64,000 bases of DNA, from assembly GCA_900766265.1 (NCBI GenBank), contig CAAFUS010000013.1, positions 310,001-374,000 of the forward strand, in the 5' to 3' direction. Of this stretch, positions 37,760 through 46,431 are shown piece after piece. The position numbers and the translations under genes are program-made. Source of the stretch: Pseudomonadaceae bacterium (GTDB lineage Bacteria > Pseudomonadota > Gammaproteobacteria > Pseudomonadales > Pseudomonadaceae). Each line of letters starts with the position of its first letter. Position 1 is the first letter of the stretch. The notes under the pieces are model-generated. The model ran no database searches. It saw only the letters and a list, made by a program, of their open reading frames with translations, and was not told where the DNA came from.

Positions 37760-39673
37760 ATGAACGTGCGTCCGCACCCTCAGATGCCAGCTGAGCTCGC
37801 CGCTTTCGTCGCTGCTCATTTCTCGGACCGGCAGAGCTATCCGGATGAACTGATCGCTCAATCCTGGTATCGCAGCGTTACACGCCATGGCCTCGATCCG
37901 GCACGCAGCGTTGCGCACGTGCGGTTGGAGCAGGCTGAAATCCGCCAGCACCAGGCGCAACATCACGATTACCTCACGGTGGCTCGACAGGGCGTCGAAG
38001 GCTTGGCCCGGCGCTTGAATCCGGCAGGCTTCGCAGTACTGCTCAGCGACCAGCAAGGGGTGACGCTCGATGCCCGTGTTCCGGGCGGGTACGGCGCATT
38101 CGACGACTCCGGGCTGGTCATCGGCAGTTGCTGGGATGAAACCATCGTGGGCACCAATGGCATCGGCACTGGATTGATGGCCCAGGAGCCTTTGATCATT
38201 CATCGTGACGAGCATTTTCTGACCAGCAATTTCCGGCTGAGCTGTTCGGTCGCGCCGCTGTTCGATCCCCAGGGCGCGCTGATGGGGTGTCTCAATGCGT
38301 CCTGCCTGAACAGCGAAGGGCCCAAGCAGGCACAGTTCCTGACACTTCAACTGGTCAGCCTTTACGCCCGGCTCATCGAGAATGCGAGCTTCCGCCACCG
38401 CTTCGCGGACAGCATGGTGCTCACCCTCGGCGGGCGTGAGGATGACTTGGGCAATGAGCAGTTGCTCGCGCTGGATCCGGGCGGTCGCGTGCTGGGGGCT
38501 AACCGCGCGGCCTTCTCATCGTTCGGGCGCGGGCAGCCGTTGCAGGGTCTGGCGCTCGACGCGCTGTTGCCCGTGACGCTCGAACGCCTGTTGTCGCTGA
38601 CCCAGGGCGGTGCGCGCTCCGCCAAGCTGCCTCTGGGGAGCGAACCCACGCCCGTAGAAATCACCCTGCGCCTGCCAGCTGCCGCGGGCGATACCGGGCG
38701 TAAGGCGTCAGCGCCTACCGCTCCGCCGTCGCAGCCATCCCTTGAGCAACTGGCCGGCGGCGACCGGCAACTGCAAAAGGGCGTGCAGCGTATTCGGCGG
38801 GTGCTTGGGCGAGACATCGCGATTTTGATCACGGGGGAGACGGGAACGGGCAAGGAAGCGTTTGCCCGTGGCATCCATCATGCCAGTGCCCGCTCGGCGG
38901 GGCCTTTCGTCGCGCTCAACTGCGCGGCGATCCCCGAATCGCTGATCGAAAGCGAGCTGTTCGGCTACCGTGGCGGGAGCTTCACCGGTGCGAACCGCCA
39001 CGGCATGAAAGGCAAGTTGCACCTGGCCAACGGGGGCACGCTGTTCCTGGATGAGATCGGCGATATGCCTGCCCATTTGCAGACGCGCTTGCTGCGTGTG
39101 CTGGCTGAACGGGAGATCCACCCGCTAGGTGCCGAAGCGCCCGTATCGCTGGATGTCCAGTTGGTTTGCGCGACGCACCGCGATCTCCCCGCCATGGTAG
39201 GCCGAGGCGAGTTCCGGGAAGACCTGTATTACCGACTCAATGGGCTGACCCTGGCGCTGCCCGCACTTCGCGAGAGGGCAGACCGCGAGGAACTGATCCG
39301 CCGGATTCTCCTGCAGGAGGCCGGATCGCTGTTGGTCGAGCCGACGGCAGAGGCGATGGCGCGGCTCATCGGCTACGCCTGGCCGGGCAACGTGCGCCAG
39401 CTGATCAACGTATTGCGTTGCGCGGTGGCTTTGGCTGATGACGGCGTGATCGATCTGGATTGCCTGCCTCCAGAGCTGACCGTGCCTGGTATCGCCGTGG
39501 CGTCCGGGCCGGTGCCCGCGCTGACGCGGAAGCAAGCCGAGGCTCGGCACTTGAGCGAGACGTTGGCGGCACACGGCTGGAACGTCAGCGCCGCGGCGGT
39601 CGCGCTGGGGCTGGACCGCTCGACGCTGTACAGGAAGATCAAGCGTTACGGGCTGAGTGGCTCGCTTGCATGA
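37760..39673 (+). CDS. Sigma-54-dependent transcriptional activator, AcoR-like
   Basis: The 637-residue protein has an N-terminal GAF-type sensor region (about 60-215, CWDETIVGTNGIGTGL), a linker, an AAA+ domain with Walker A TGETGTGKEAFARGI near residue 360 and a GSFTGA loop in place of GAFTGA, and a Fis helix-turn-helix at the end (AAAVALGLDRSTLYRKIKRYG). AcoR-type proteins activate acetoin, alcohol or glycerol catabolism genes at -24/-12 promoters. I start at 37760, where GGAG lies upstream, rather than 15 bases earlier. The downstream convergent genes encode alcohol and aldehyde dehydrogenases, so this is likely their activator. Confidence 0.9.
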   Translation: MNVRPHPQMPAELAAFVAAHFSDRQSYPDELIAQSWYRSVTRHGLDPARSVAHVRLEQAEIRQHQAQHHDYLTVARQGVEGLARRLNPAGFAVLLSDQQGVTLDARVPGGYGAFDDSGLVIGSCWDETIVGTNGIGTGLMAQEPLIIHRDEHFLTSNFRLSCSVAPLFDPQGALMGCLNASCLNSEGPKQAQFLTLQLVSLYARLIENASFRHRFADSMVLTLGGREDDLGNEQLLALDPGGRVLGANRAAFSSFGRGQPLQGLALDALLPVTLERLLSLTQGGARSAKLPLGSEPTPVEITLRLPAAAGDTGRKASAPTAPPSQPSLEQLAGGDRQLQKGVQRIRRVLGRDIAILITGETGTGKEAFARGIHHASARSAGPFVALNCAAIPESLIESELFGYRGGSFTGANRHGMKGKLHLANGGTLFLDEIGDMPAHLQTRLLRVLAEREIHPLGAEAPVSLDVQLVCATHRDLPAMVGRGEFREDLYYRLNGLTLALPALRERADREELIRRILLQEAGSLLVEPTAEAMARLIGYAWPGNVRQLINVLRCAVALADDGVIDLDCLPPELTVPGIAVASGPVPALTRKQAEARHLSETLAAHGWNVSAAAVALGLDRSTLYRKIKRYGLSGSLA

Positions 39674-39702
39674 GGACGCCCGGTGGGCGGGCGTCCTGTT
39701 TT
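39673..39702 (+). terminator. Intrinsic terminator after the AcoR-like gene
   Basis: AGGACGCCCG (39673-39682) pairs perfectly with CGGGCGTCCT (39688-39697) over a five-base loop, followed by GTTTTGG. It lies between convergent genes. Confidence 0.8.
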
Positions 39703-39705
39703 GGC

Positions 39706-41142
39706 TCAGCTCTGCAGGTATACCGCGTGGGTGTGGGTGTATTCATAAAGCCCATGCTTGCCGTCGGCACCGCCAATGCCTGATTTTCGCACCCCGGCGT
39801 GGAAACCCTGCATCGCTTCGAAGTTCTCGCGGTTGATGTAGGTCTCGCCGAAATCCAGCCCGGCGGCCGCCTTCATCGCGGTGGAGAGGTCGCGGGTGTA
39901 GATGGAGGAGGTGAGGCCGTATTCGCAGTCGTTGGCCAGGGCGATAGCCTCGTCCAGGTCGTCGATGATCTGCACCGGCAGCACCGGGCCGAAAATCTCC
40001 TTGCGCATGATCTCCATGGCCTGCGAGCAGTTGGCAAGGATGGTCGGCTGATAATGGAAACCCCGGCCGAGGTCGGCGACCTGGCCGCCGGTCACCAGCT
40101 GCGCGCCCTCGCTTTGGGCGGTGCGGACCATCTGCTCGACCTTGCGCAGGCCGGCCTCGTTGATCAGCGGGCCCATCTCCACGTCCGGCTGGGCGATCGG
40201 GTCGCCGTAGCGGGTTTCGGCCATGGCCCCGGCGATGCGCTCGATGAACTCGTCGGCCACGCCGCGCTGTACGTAGACGCGCTCGGCGCAGTTGCACACC
40301 TGGCCGCTGTTAATGATTCGCGACGCGCGGATAGCCGTTACCGCCAGGTCCAGGTCGGCATCGTTCATCACGATGGCCGGGGCCTTGCCGCCCAGTTCGA
40401 GGTTGAGTTTGGTCACGTTGGCAGCGGCGGCGGCCATGATCCGCGAGCCGGTCCCGACGCTGCCGGTGAAGCTGATCATGTCGATCTTGCTGCTGGCTGT
40501 CAGCGCACTGCCGACACCGGCCCCGCTGCCGCACACGACGTTGAACACGCCCTTGGGTAGGTCGGTCTCGGCCACCAGCTTGGCGAATTCGAAGCAGTTG
40601 TTCGGCGTCTCCTCGCTGGGTTTGATGACGATGGTGTTGCCTGTCACCAGCGCCGGCGCCATCTTGCGGGCGATGAGGAAGAAGGGGAAATTCCACGGCA
40701 GGATGCCGGCCACCACGCCCAGCGGCTTGCGGAACAGGAAGATGTTCTCGCCGGGTCGGTCGCTGGTGATGATCTCCCCCTCGATACGCCGCGCCCACTC
40801 GGCCATGTAGTCGAGGTAGTCGGCGGTGAAGTTGACTTCGACCAGCGCGAGGCTCTGGATCTTGCCACCTTCCTCGGTGATGACGCGGGCCAGGCGCTCG
40901 GCGTTCTGGCGGATCTTGCTGGCAATGACCCGTAGATGGCCGGCGCGCTCGATGGCCGGCTTCTGCGCCCAGCCCTTCTGCGCAGCACGGGCTGCGGCAA
41001 TGGCACGTTCGGCGGTGGCTGCGTCGGACTCCGGGACGCGGGAAAGGACCGCGCCGGTGGCCGGGTTGCGCACCTCGATGAGGTTGTCACAGGCGACGAA
41101 GGCGCCGTCAATGTAGTTCTGGTAGGTGATCGTGTCGGTCAT
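39706..41142 (-). CDS. aldA: NAD-dependent aldehyde dehydrogenase, AldA type
   Basis: The 478-residue enzyme has the ALDH motifs: GILPWNFPFFLIARKMAPAL near residue 140, the general-base Glu in LNLELGGKAP near 248, and the catalytic Cys in INSGQVCNCAERV near 282. The C-terminal block ENFEAMQGFHAGVRKSGIGG is shared with E. coli AldA (lactaldehyde/glycolaldehyde dehydrogenase). It oxidises aldehydes to acids with NAD. It begins 19 bases after the alcohol dehydrogenase on the same strand, so the two form an alcohol-to-acid operon. No separate promoter is obvious. Confidence 0.92.
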   Translation of the reverse strand: MTDTITYQNYIDGAFVACDNLIEVRNPATGAVLSRVPESDAATAERAIAAARAAQKGWAQKPAIERAGHLRVIASKIRQNAERLARVITEEGGKIQSLALVEVNFTADYLDYMAEWARRIEGEIITSDRPGENIFLFRKPLGVVAGILPWNFPFFLIARKMAPALVTGNTIVIKPSEETPNNCFEFAKLVAETDLPKGVFNVVCGSGAGVGSALTASSKIDMISFTGSVGTGSRIMAAAAANVTKLNLELGGKAPAIVMNDADLDLAVTAIRASRIINSGQVCNCAERVYVQRGVADEFIERIAGAMAETRYGDPIAQPDVEMGPLINEAGLRKVEQMVRTAQSEGAQLVTGGQVADLGRGFHYQPTILANCSQAMEIMRKEIFGPVLPVQIIDDLDEAIALANDCEYGLTSSIYTRDLSTAMKAAAGLDFGETYINRENFEAMQGFHAGVRKSGIGGADGKHGLYEYTHTHAVYLQS

Positions 41143-41161
41143 GTCGCTCTCCTGAATACGG

Positions 41162-43321
41162 TCAGTTGCTGGCGGTTTTGTTGGCGGGGGTCGGCAGGTC
41201 GTCAGGGCCGTGCTCGAGTCGGTCGTGGGCGCGCTTGATCAGGTACTGGTGGATCTGGCCCATCTGCTCCATGTCGAACGCCTCTGCGAACGACGGCATG
41301 CCATCCGGGATGCGGGCGCCGTGGAGGATGCCGAGAAACTGCTCATGCTTTTCCGGTGTGAGCATGCGCAGGTCGGGCAGCACGCCGCCGCTGACCGCGT
41401 GGATGCCGTGGCACTGCGAGCAGTAACCGTCGTACAGCTTGGCGCCCGCTTCGACGGTGGCCGCGTCGGCGGTCAGTGGAGGTGGCTCGGGTGCATCGGC
41501 GCGCGGCGCTGGTTCCTGCAGCTCGGCGGTGCCGCCGATCTTGTAGGTGAGCACCTGGGCGTACGGCTGCACGCCGGCTCGGAGGGAGAGGGCGCCGGCA
41601 AAGGTGGAGAAGGCGCCGCCCCAGCCCGCCATGAAGGTCACGTACTGCTCGCCATCGACGCTGTAGGTGACGGGTGCGGCCATCACGCCACTGGCGGCGG
41701 GTTGCTCCCAGAGCTTCTTGCCGGTGTCGGCGGCGTAGGCGATGACGCGACCGTCAGCGCTGCCTTCGAACACGAGGTTGCCGGCGGTGGTCAGGGTGCC
41801 GCCGTTGAAGATGGTGACGTAGGGCACTTCCCAGGCTTGTTCCTGCTTCACCGGGTCCCAGGCGATCAGCTTGCCCGACCAGGTATCGGCGTATTTGCCG
41901 AGGCCCTCGGGGTCCTCAGGCATCATCCCGGTCTTGAGACCCAGCTGGTACATGCTCTTGAATTTGTTGCGCGCCGGTGCGTCCGGCACATGCTCGTACC
42001 AGGCGGACATGATATGTGCCGGAATGTAGACGAGGCCCGTGTCCGGGTTATAGGACATGGGGTGCCAGTCATGCGCGCCCCAGAATCCGGGCTGGACCAG
42101 CTTGGCCTTCTTCTCTCCCTTCCAGTAGGCCGCGGCTTCGTCATCGACGATGGGCCGGCCAGTCTTCAAATCGACGCCTTTGGCCCAGTTGATCGGCACG
42201 ATGTTCTCGGCGGACAAGAGCTCGCCGGTTGCCCGGTCGATGACGTAGAAGAAGCCGTTCTTCGGTGCCTGCATGAGCACCTTGCGTTGTTTCCCCTCTA
42301 TCTCGAGGTCGGCAAGGATCATGTGCTGGGTGGCGGTGTAGTCCCAGGCATCTCCCGGTGTCGTCTGGTAGTGCCAGACGTATTCGCCGGTGTCTGCATT
42401 GACCGCGACGATGGAGGAGAGGAACAGGTTGTCGCCCTTGCCCTCGCTGCGCCAGATCGGATCCCATAGCGAGCCGTTGCCGGCGCCGATGTAGAGCAGG
42501 TTCAGGTCGGGGTCGAAGGCGAAAGAGTCCCAGGCAGTACCGCCGCCACCCTGCTCGACGAAGGCGCGACCGTGCCAGGTTTTCTTGGCGATCTCCATGC
42601 CCTTGCCTTCGGCTGGCTTGTCCGGATCGCCCGGCACGGTGAAGAAGCGCCAGGCCTGCTCGCCGGTCTCGGCGTCGTAGGCGGTGACGTAGCCGCGCAC
42701 ACCGAATTCTGCGCCGCCGTTGCCGATCACCACCTTCCCATTGACCACGCGCGGGGCACCGGTGATGGAGTAGCTGCGTTCCTTGTCGTATCGCGTATCG
42801 ACCGACCAGACACGCTGGCCGGTCTTGGCGTCGATCGCTTCCAGGCGGCCGTCGAGCACGCCGACGTAGACCTTGCCTTTCCACACGGCAACGCCGCGGT
42901 TGATCGCATCACAGCAGGCTTCACCGGCGCGGGCACGGTCCGACTTGGGGTCGTACTTCCATATCTCCTTGCCGGTGCGCGCATCGAGCGCATAGACGAT
43001 TGAGAAGGGGCCGGTGGTGTACATCACGCCGTCCACGACGATGGGTGTGGCTTCGACACCGCGGTCGATGTCCAGCTTGTAGCTCCAGGCCAGCCCGAGC
43101 TGGTCGACGTTTTCGTCGGTGATGTCCTTGAGCGGGCTATAGCGCTGCTCGCCGTAGTCACGGCCGTGGCTCATCCAGTTGCCGGGTTCGGCGTCGGCAT
43201 TGACGATGCGTTTGCCATCCACGTCGGCGGCGTGCAGCGGCAGGGACAGGAGCGCAGCCAGGCTTGCGCCGAGCAGAGCGGTGGCGGGCCGGCGGCCCGA
43301 ATACGGATTGATAGACGTCAT
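41162..43321 (-). CDS. PQQ-dependent quinohaemoprotein alcohol dehydrogenase (type II)
   Basis: The 719-residue periplasmic protein has a signal peptide (LLSLPLHAAD near 30), an eight-blade propeller with the PQQ-contacting vicinal disulfide Cys136-Cys137 in GEACCDAINRGVAV, and a C-terminal cytochrome c domain with CSQCHG at about 634-639. This combination marks type II (soluble quinohaemoprotein) alcohol dehydrogenases. Electrons from alcohol go to PQQ, then the haem, then periplasmic cytochromes. PQQ biosynthesis genes are not in this window. A -24/-12 promoter and an AATAACAA motif lie upstream, and aldA follows. Confidence 0.93.
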   Translation of the reverse strand: MTSINPYSGRRPATALLGASLAALLSLPLHAADVDGKRIVNADAEPGNWMSHGRDYGEQRYSPLKDITDENVDQLGLAWSYKLDIDRGVEATPIVVDGVMYTTGPFSIVYALDARTGKEIWKYDPKSDRARAGEACCDAINRGVAVWKGKVYVGVLDGRLEAIDAKTGQRVWSVDTRYDKERSYSITGAPRVVNGKVVIGNGGAEFGVRGYVTAYDAETGEQAWRFFTVPGDPDKPAEGKGMEIAKKTWHGRAFVEQGGGGTAWDSFAFDPDLNLLYIGAGNGSLWDPIWRSEGKGDNLFLSSIVAVNADTGEYVWHYQTTPGDAWDYTATQHMILADLEIEGKQRKVLMQAPKNGFFYVIDRATGELLSAENIVPINWAKGVDLKTGRPIVDDEAAAYWKGEKKAKLVQPGFWGAHDWHPMSYNPDTGLVYIPAHIMSAWYEHVPDAPARNKFKSMYQLGLKTGMMPEDPEGLGKYADTWSGKLIAWDPVKQEQAWEVPYVTIFNGGTLTTAGNLVFEGSADGRVIAYAADTGKKLWEQPAASGVMAAPVTYSVDGEQYVTFMAGWGGAFSTFAGALSLRAGVQPYAQVLTYKIGGTAELQEPAPRADAPEPPPLTADAATVEAGAKLYDGYCSQCHGIHAVSGGVLPDLRMLTPEKHEQFLGILHGARIPDGMPSFAEAFDMEQMGQIHQYLIKRAHDRLEHGPDDLPTPANKTASN

Positions 43322-43334
43322 CGCAGGCTCTCTC

Positions 43335-43342
43335 TTGTTATT
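43335..43342 (-). promoter_or_regulatory. Candidate Hfq/Crc motif at the alcohol dehydrogenase start
   Basis: On the reverse strand AATAACAA lies 13 bases before the ATG at 43321, just upstream of the GAGAG ribosome binding site. It is identical to the motif in the leader of the AcoR-like gene. Confidence 0.55.
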
Positions 43343-43378
43343 GGAGGTGCCGCCCCGAAGGGCCGGTCCACCGAAGAG

Positions 43379-43394
43379 AGCAACCGCTGTGCCA
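43379..43394 (-). promoter_or_regulatory. Sigma-54 promoter for the PQQ alcohol dehydrogenase
   Basis: The reverse strand reads TGGCACAGCGGTTGCT, with GG and GC ten bases apart, very close to the -24/-12 consensus. The ATG is 58 bases downstream. Confidence 0.78.
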
Positions 43395-43450
43395 GCCGCC
43401 GGCTATTGGCTACAAGCCAGGCGGGTAGCGGGTTTGGCCAGGGCGCGCGG

Positions 43451-43507
43451 CTGCGACAGCTCGAGTTGTCGCAGCGCTACTGTTGCAACGTTGCGACAGC
43501 GGTCGCA
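43451..43507. promoter_or_regulatory. Palindromic upstream activator sites of the alcohol dehydrogenase
   Basis: CTGCGACA/TGTCGCAG (43451-43474) is a perfect inverted repeat with an eight-base spacer. CTGTTGCAAC/GTTGCGACAG (43480-43499) is a second one with a single mismatch. A further TGCGACA/TCGCAG pair overlaps at 43492-43507. They lie 57-115 bases upstream of the sigma-54 promoter and share the core TGTCGCA, as expected for an enhancer-binding activator. Confidence 0.7.
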
Positions 43508-43521
43508 GCCGCGCGACAGGG

Positions 43522-44442
43522 CTAGACCTCGAGCGCCATCAGCACCAGCGGCAGGCTCGCTGCGGCGAGCAGGGTTTGCAGGGTGATGATGCCCGCCATC
43601 AGGTGGCTGTCGCCGCCGAGCTGGCGGGTCAGCACGTAGGCGGTGGGCGCGGTGGGGAGGGCGAAGAACAGCACCAGGATGGTGGTTTCCATTGCCGGAA
43701 GCCCGGTCACCCGTGCGACGCCGTAGGCGAGCAGCGGCATCGCGAGCAGGCGCACGGCGCAATTCCAGCCGAGGGATGGGACTTCGCCGGTCAGTTCCTG
43801 AGGCTTGAGCGCAGCGCCCACACACAACAGACCCAGCGGCAGGCTGGCGGTGGCCAGCAGGCTGAGCAGCCGGTCGGTGCCGCCGATCAGCCCGAATCCG
43901 GCGAGGTTGAACAGTGCGCCCGCCAGGCAGGCGAGGATTAGGGGATTCTTGACGATCGGCAGCAGCAACTGGCGCGCCGTGATGCCGCGCTCGGCGGTCA
44001 GCGCCCAGACCGACATGACGTTGACCGTCGGGACCATCAGCGCCAGCATCAGAGCGGCCAGCGCCAGGCCCGTCTGGCCAAAAACGCTGCCTACCGTGGC
44101 CAGACCCAGGTAAGTGTTGAAGCGCAGGACGCCCTGGACGATGGCACCGAAGCGCGCCGCGCTCCACCCGCGCCAGCGCTTGGCCAGGAGCAGGCCCAGC
44201 CAGGCCAGGCCGAGACCGAGCATCACCGCCAGCGCCAGGCCCGGCAGCGAAGGGTTGTCCAGCGGCGCGGTCGCCAGGCTGCTGAACAGCAGGGCCGGGA
44301 ACAGGACGTAGTAATTGAGCCGTTCGGCGCCCGGCCAGAAGGCTTCACTAGGAAAGTTGCGAAGGCGCAGCACGTAGCCGCCGACGATCAATGCGAACAG
44401 CGGCCAGAGCGCTTGGAGAAGGGTAATCACGGATACATCCAT
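43522..44442 (-). CDS. AEC (auxin efflux carrier) family transporter
   Basis: The 306-residue protein has about ten membrane spans with the AEC pattern: LWPLFALIVGGYVLR at the N-terminus, VPTVNVMSVWAL near 140, and LFFALPTAPTAYVLTRQLGG near 262. Members move small acids such as malate or malonate. It lies upstream of the alcohol dehydrogenase on the same strand, but the sigma-54 promoter and UAS lie between them, so co-regulation is uncertain. The substrate is unknown. Confidence 0.85.
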   Translation of the reverse strand: MDVSVITLLQALWPLFALIVGGYVLRLRNFPSEAFWPGAERLNYYVLFPALLFSSLATAPLDNPSLPGLALAVMLGLGLAWLGLLLAKRWRGWSAARFGAIVQGVLRFNTYLGLATVGSVFGQTGLALAALMLALMVPTVNVMSVWALTAERGITARQLLLPIVKNPLILACLAGALFNLAGFGLIGGTDRLLSLLATASLPLGLLCVGAALKPQELTGEVPSLGWNCAVRLLAMPLLAYGVARVTGLPAMETTILVLFFALPTAPTAYVLTRQLGGDSHLMAGIITLQTLLAAASLPLVLMALEV

Positions 44443-44597
44443 CTATGACGGTCAAGGAATCTTGCTGGCTGGCGGGACGGCTGGCAAGCGAAGCGTCGCA
44501 ACGGCGCGCGGCGCCCCGGTTCGCCCTTTCGGACAACCGGCGCTGCTACGTGACGATGGCATGACGATACTCATCTCGTCAGGTAGCGAGTCCCGCG

Positions 44598-45806
44598 ATG
44601 GATGCCCAGGAAAGCCAGTCGACTGGTGAGTTTCTCGATACGCCCTATGGGCGGCAACTGCACGCCGGGTTTGGCCGGCTTTTGTTCGCCAAAGGGCTGG
44701 AGGACGAGTTCCGCCAGTATCTGCAGGACCAGGCACTGGCTTCGCAGCGGCTGGGGGCCTTGCTGCTGTTGCTGGTGGTCAGCCTTTATCTGTATGCCGA
44801 AGCCGGTTTTCTGGTCATGGACGACTCCGAATGGGTCGGTGAACTGGTCATGCTGCGTGCCTGCCAGGCACTGGTCGGGTTGATGGTGCTGGGGCTGACA
44901 TTCAGCGGCAGGCACTCCCGAACGCTGGCCCAGTGGTTCTATCCCCTGGCGCTGCTGCTGGTGGGCGCGATCGCGGCGCGCATCGACATCCATTACACGG
45001 CGGTCGAGCAGGCGCTGTCGTTCCGGTATGGCGCAGGTCTGTTGATCGTCTGCGCGTTCGTCTTCCTCGGCATCACCTTCTGGCGATCATTGGTCAGCGC
45101 CTCGCTGATCGTGCTGGTGGACCTGGCAATGGCGTTCAGCATCCTCCAGCCGTCGCAGATGCCAGAGCACTGGATCGCCGTCAGCTATTACGTGCTCTTG
45201 CTGTTCATCGGCGCGATCGGCCGCTACGGGCACGAATATTCGCAGCGCGAGCAGTTTCTGGTGCGCAAGTTGCTCGGCTGGGTGGCCGAGCACGATGCCC
45301 TCACCGGGCTCGCCAATCGCCGCAGCTACGACGGCTCGCTGCAACGCCTGGCTGGGCTGGCACATCGCGAGGGTCGGGCGCTGACCCTCATGTTGCTCGA
45401 TCTGGACAATTTCAAGGCCTACAACGATCTGCTCGGCCATCCGGCCGGCGACGAGCTGCTCAGGCGCTTCGCCCGCCTGCTGGCAGGTTTCGCACGCCGT
45501 CCGCTGGACGTCGCGGCGCGGGTGGGCGGGGAAGAGTTCTCGCTGCTGCTATATGACTGCGATGGCGAAGCGGCTGCGCGGCTGGCCGAACAGATCCGCC
45601 AGGCTCTCGATGACAGCGGCCTGCAGCACCCGGCAGAGGCGGAGGGTAGGCCCATCACGGTGAGCATCGGCATCGCGGTGCTGGCGGCGGAGCAGTCGGT
45701 GGGAGTGCTCTACAAGCGTGCCGATACCGCGCTGTACCAGGCCAAGCAGGCCGGCAAGAACCGTTTCGTGCTGCACGGCGCCGAGCCGACGGTGCCCTGG
45801 CGCTGA
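44598..45806 (+). CDS. Membrane-bound diguanylate cyclase (GGDEF)
   Basis: The 402-residue protein has six membrane helices (about 50-220) and a C-terminal GGDEF domain with an active GGEEF at 310-314 and an RPLD inhibitory site five residues before it. It should make cyclic di-GMP in response to a membrane or periplasmic signal; the sensor region is not one I can name. It is a stand-alone gene flanked by an AEC transporter and a thioesterase. The Shine-Dalgarno is weak. Confidence 0.88.
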   Translation: MDAQESQSTGEFLDTPYGRQLHAGFGRLLFAKGLEDEFRQYLQDQALASQRLGALLLLLVVSLYLYAEAGFLVMDDSEWVGELVMLRACQALVGLMVLGLTFSGRHSRTLAQWFYPLALLLVGAIAARIDIHYTAVEQALSFRYGAGLLIVCAFVFLGITFWRSLVSASLIVLVDLAMAFSILQPSQMPEHWIAVSYYVLLLFIGAIGRYGHEYSQREQFLVRKLLGWVAEHDALTGLANRRSYDGSLQRLAGLAHREGRALTLMLLDLDNFKAYNDLLGHPAGDELLRRFARLLAGFARRPLDVAARVGGEEFSLLLYDCDGEAAARLAEQIRQALDDSGLQHPAEAEGRPITVSIGIAVLAAEQSVGVLYKRADTALYQAKQAGKNRFVLHGAEPTVPWR

Positions 45807-45810
45807 TGTT

Positions 45811-46212
45811 TCAGCGGCGTGGCGCCACGGGGCGGGTGCGGCCGCTGCCGTCGATGGCGACGAAGACGAAAACTGCTTCGGTGACCTTGCGCCATTCGCT
45901 CGAAAGCGGGTCGTCACTCCAGACTTCGACGAGCATGCGGATCGAGCTGCGACCTACTTCGAGCGTCTGGGTGTAGAAGGACAGCTGCGCGCCGACGGCC
46001 ACCGGCACCATGAACGCCATCCGGTCGATGGACACCGTCGCCACGCGGCCAGCGGCCACACGACTGGCCATGGCGGTACCGGCCAGGTCCATCTGCGAGA
46101 CCAGCCATCCGCCGTAGATATCGCCGAAGCCATTGGTTTCCCGTGGCAGCGCGGTGATCTGCAGGGCGAGGTCTCCCTGGGGGATCGGATCTTCTTGTTC
46201 GTATTCGTTCAT
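45811..46212 (-). CDS. Acyl-CoA thioesterase, YciA-like hot-dog fold
   Basis: The 133-residue protein has the hot-dog family block NGFGDIYGGWLVSQMDLAGTAMASRVA near residue 25, with the catalytic Asp in the helix that follows the GDIYGGW loop, and RMAFMVPVAVGAQLSFY near 65. Such enzymes hydrolyse acyl-CoA to free acid and CoA. It is small and cytoplasmic. It lies divergent from pstS, separated by 219 bases that carry the pstS Pho box, and convergent with the diguanylate cyclase gene. Confidence 0.87.
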   Translation of the reverse strand: MNEYEQEDPIPQGDLALQITALPRETNGFGDIYGGWLVSQMDLAGTAMASRVAAGRVATVSIDRMAFMVPVAVGAQLSFYTQTLEVGRSSIRMLVEVWSDDPLSSEWRKVTEAVFVFVAIDGSGRTRPVAPRR

Positions 46213-46331
46213 CGTTCGACTCGCGGCGCGATTATGTTTCTGGCGCGAAGGCCGCTGGAATGCGGGCAGGCGAGTATAGCCGGTGCCATGAGGATGGGGC
46301 GACCGCTCGGAAAAAGTTCATAACCGCCGTT

Positions 46332-46360
46332 GCGTCACCTAATTGTCATATTCGGTTCAT
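46332..46360 (+). promoter_or_regulatory. Pho box upstream of pstS
   Basis: Three half-sites occur at 11-base spacing: GCGTCAC (46332-46338), TTGTCAT (46343-46349) and GGTTCAT (46354-46360). The consensus half-site is CTGTCAT. A GATACT -10-like sequence follows about 20 bases later. This is a strong PhoB-binding site for pstS. Confidence 0.75.
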
Positions 46361-46431
46361 AGAGTGTTCACACGGCCTGCTGATACTGGCCCCCGTTCCA
46401 AACACTGAACACACCTTGCTAGGAGCATGGA

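Noticed and set aside
35917..37761. A 614-codon open frame antisense to recD
   Set aside because: recD has intact helicase motifs on the other strand; this frame has no recognisable domain.
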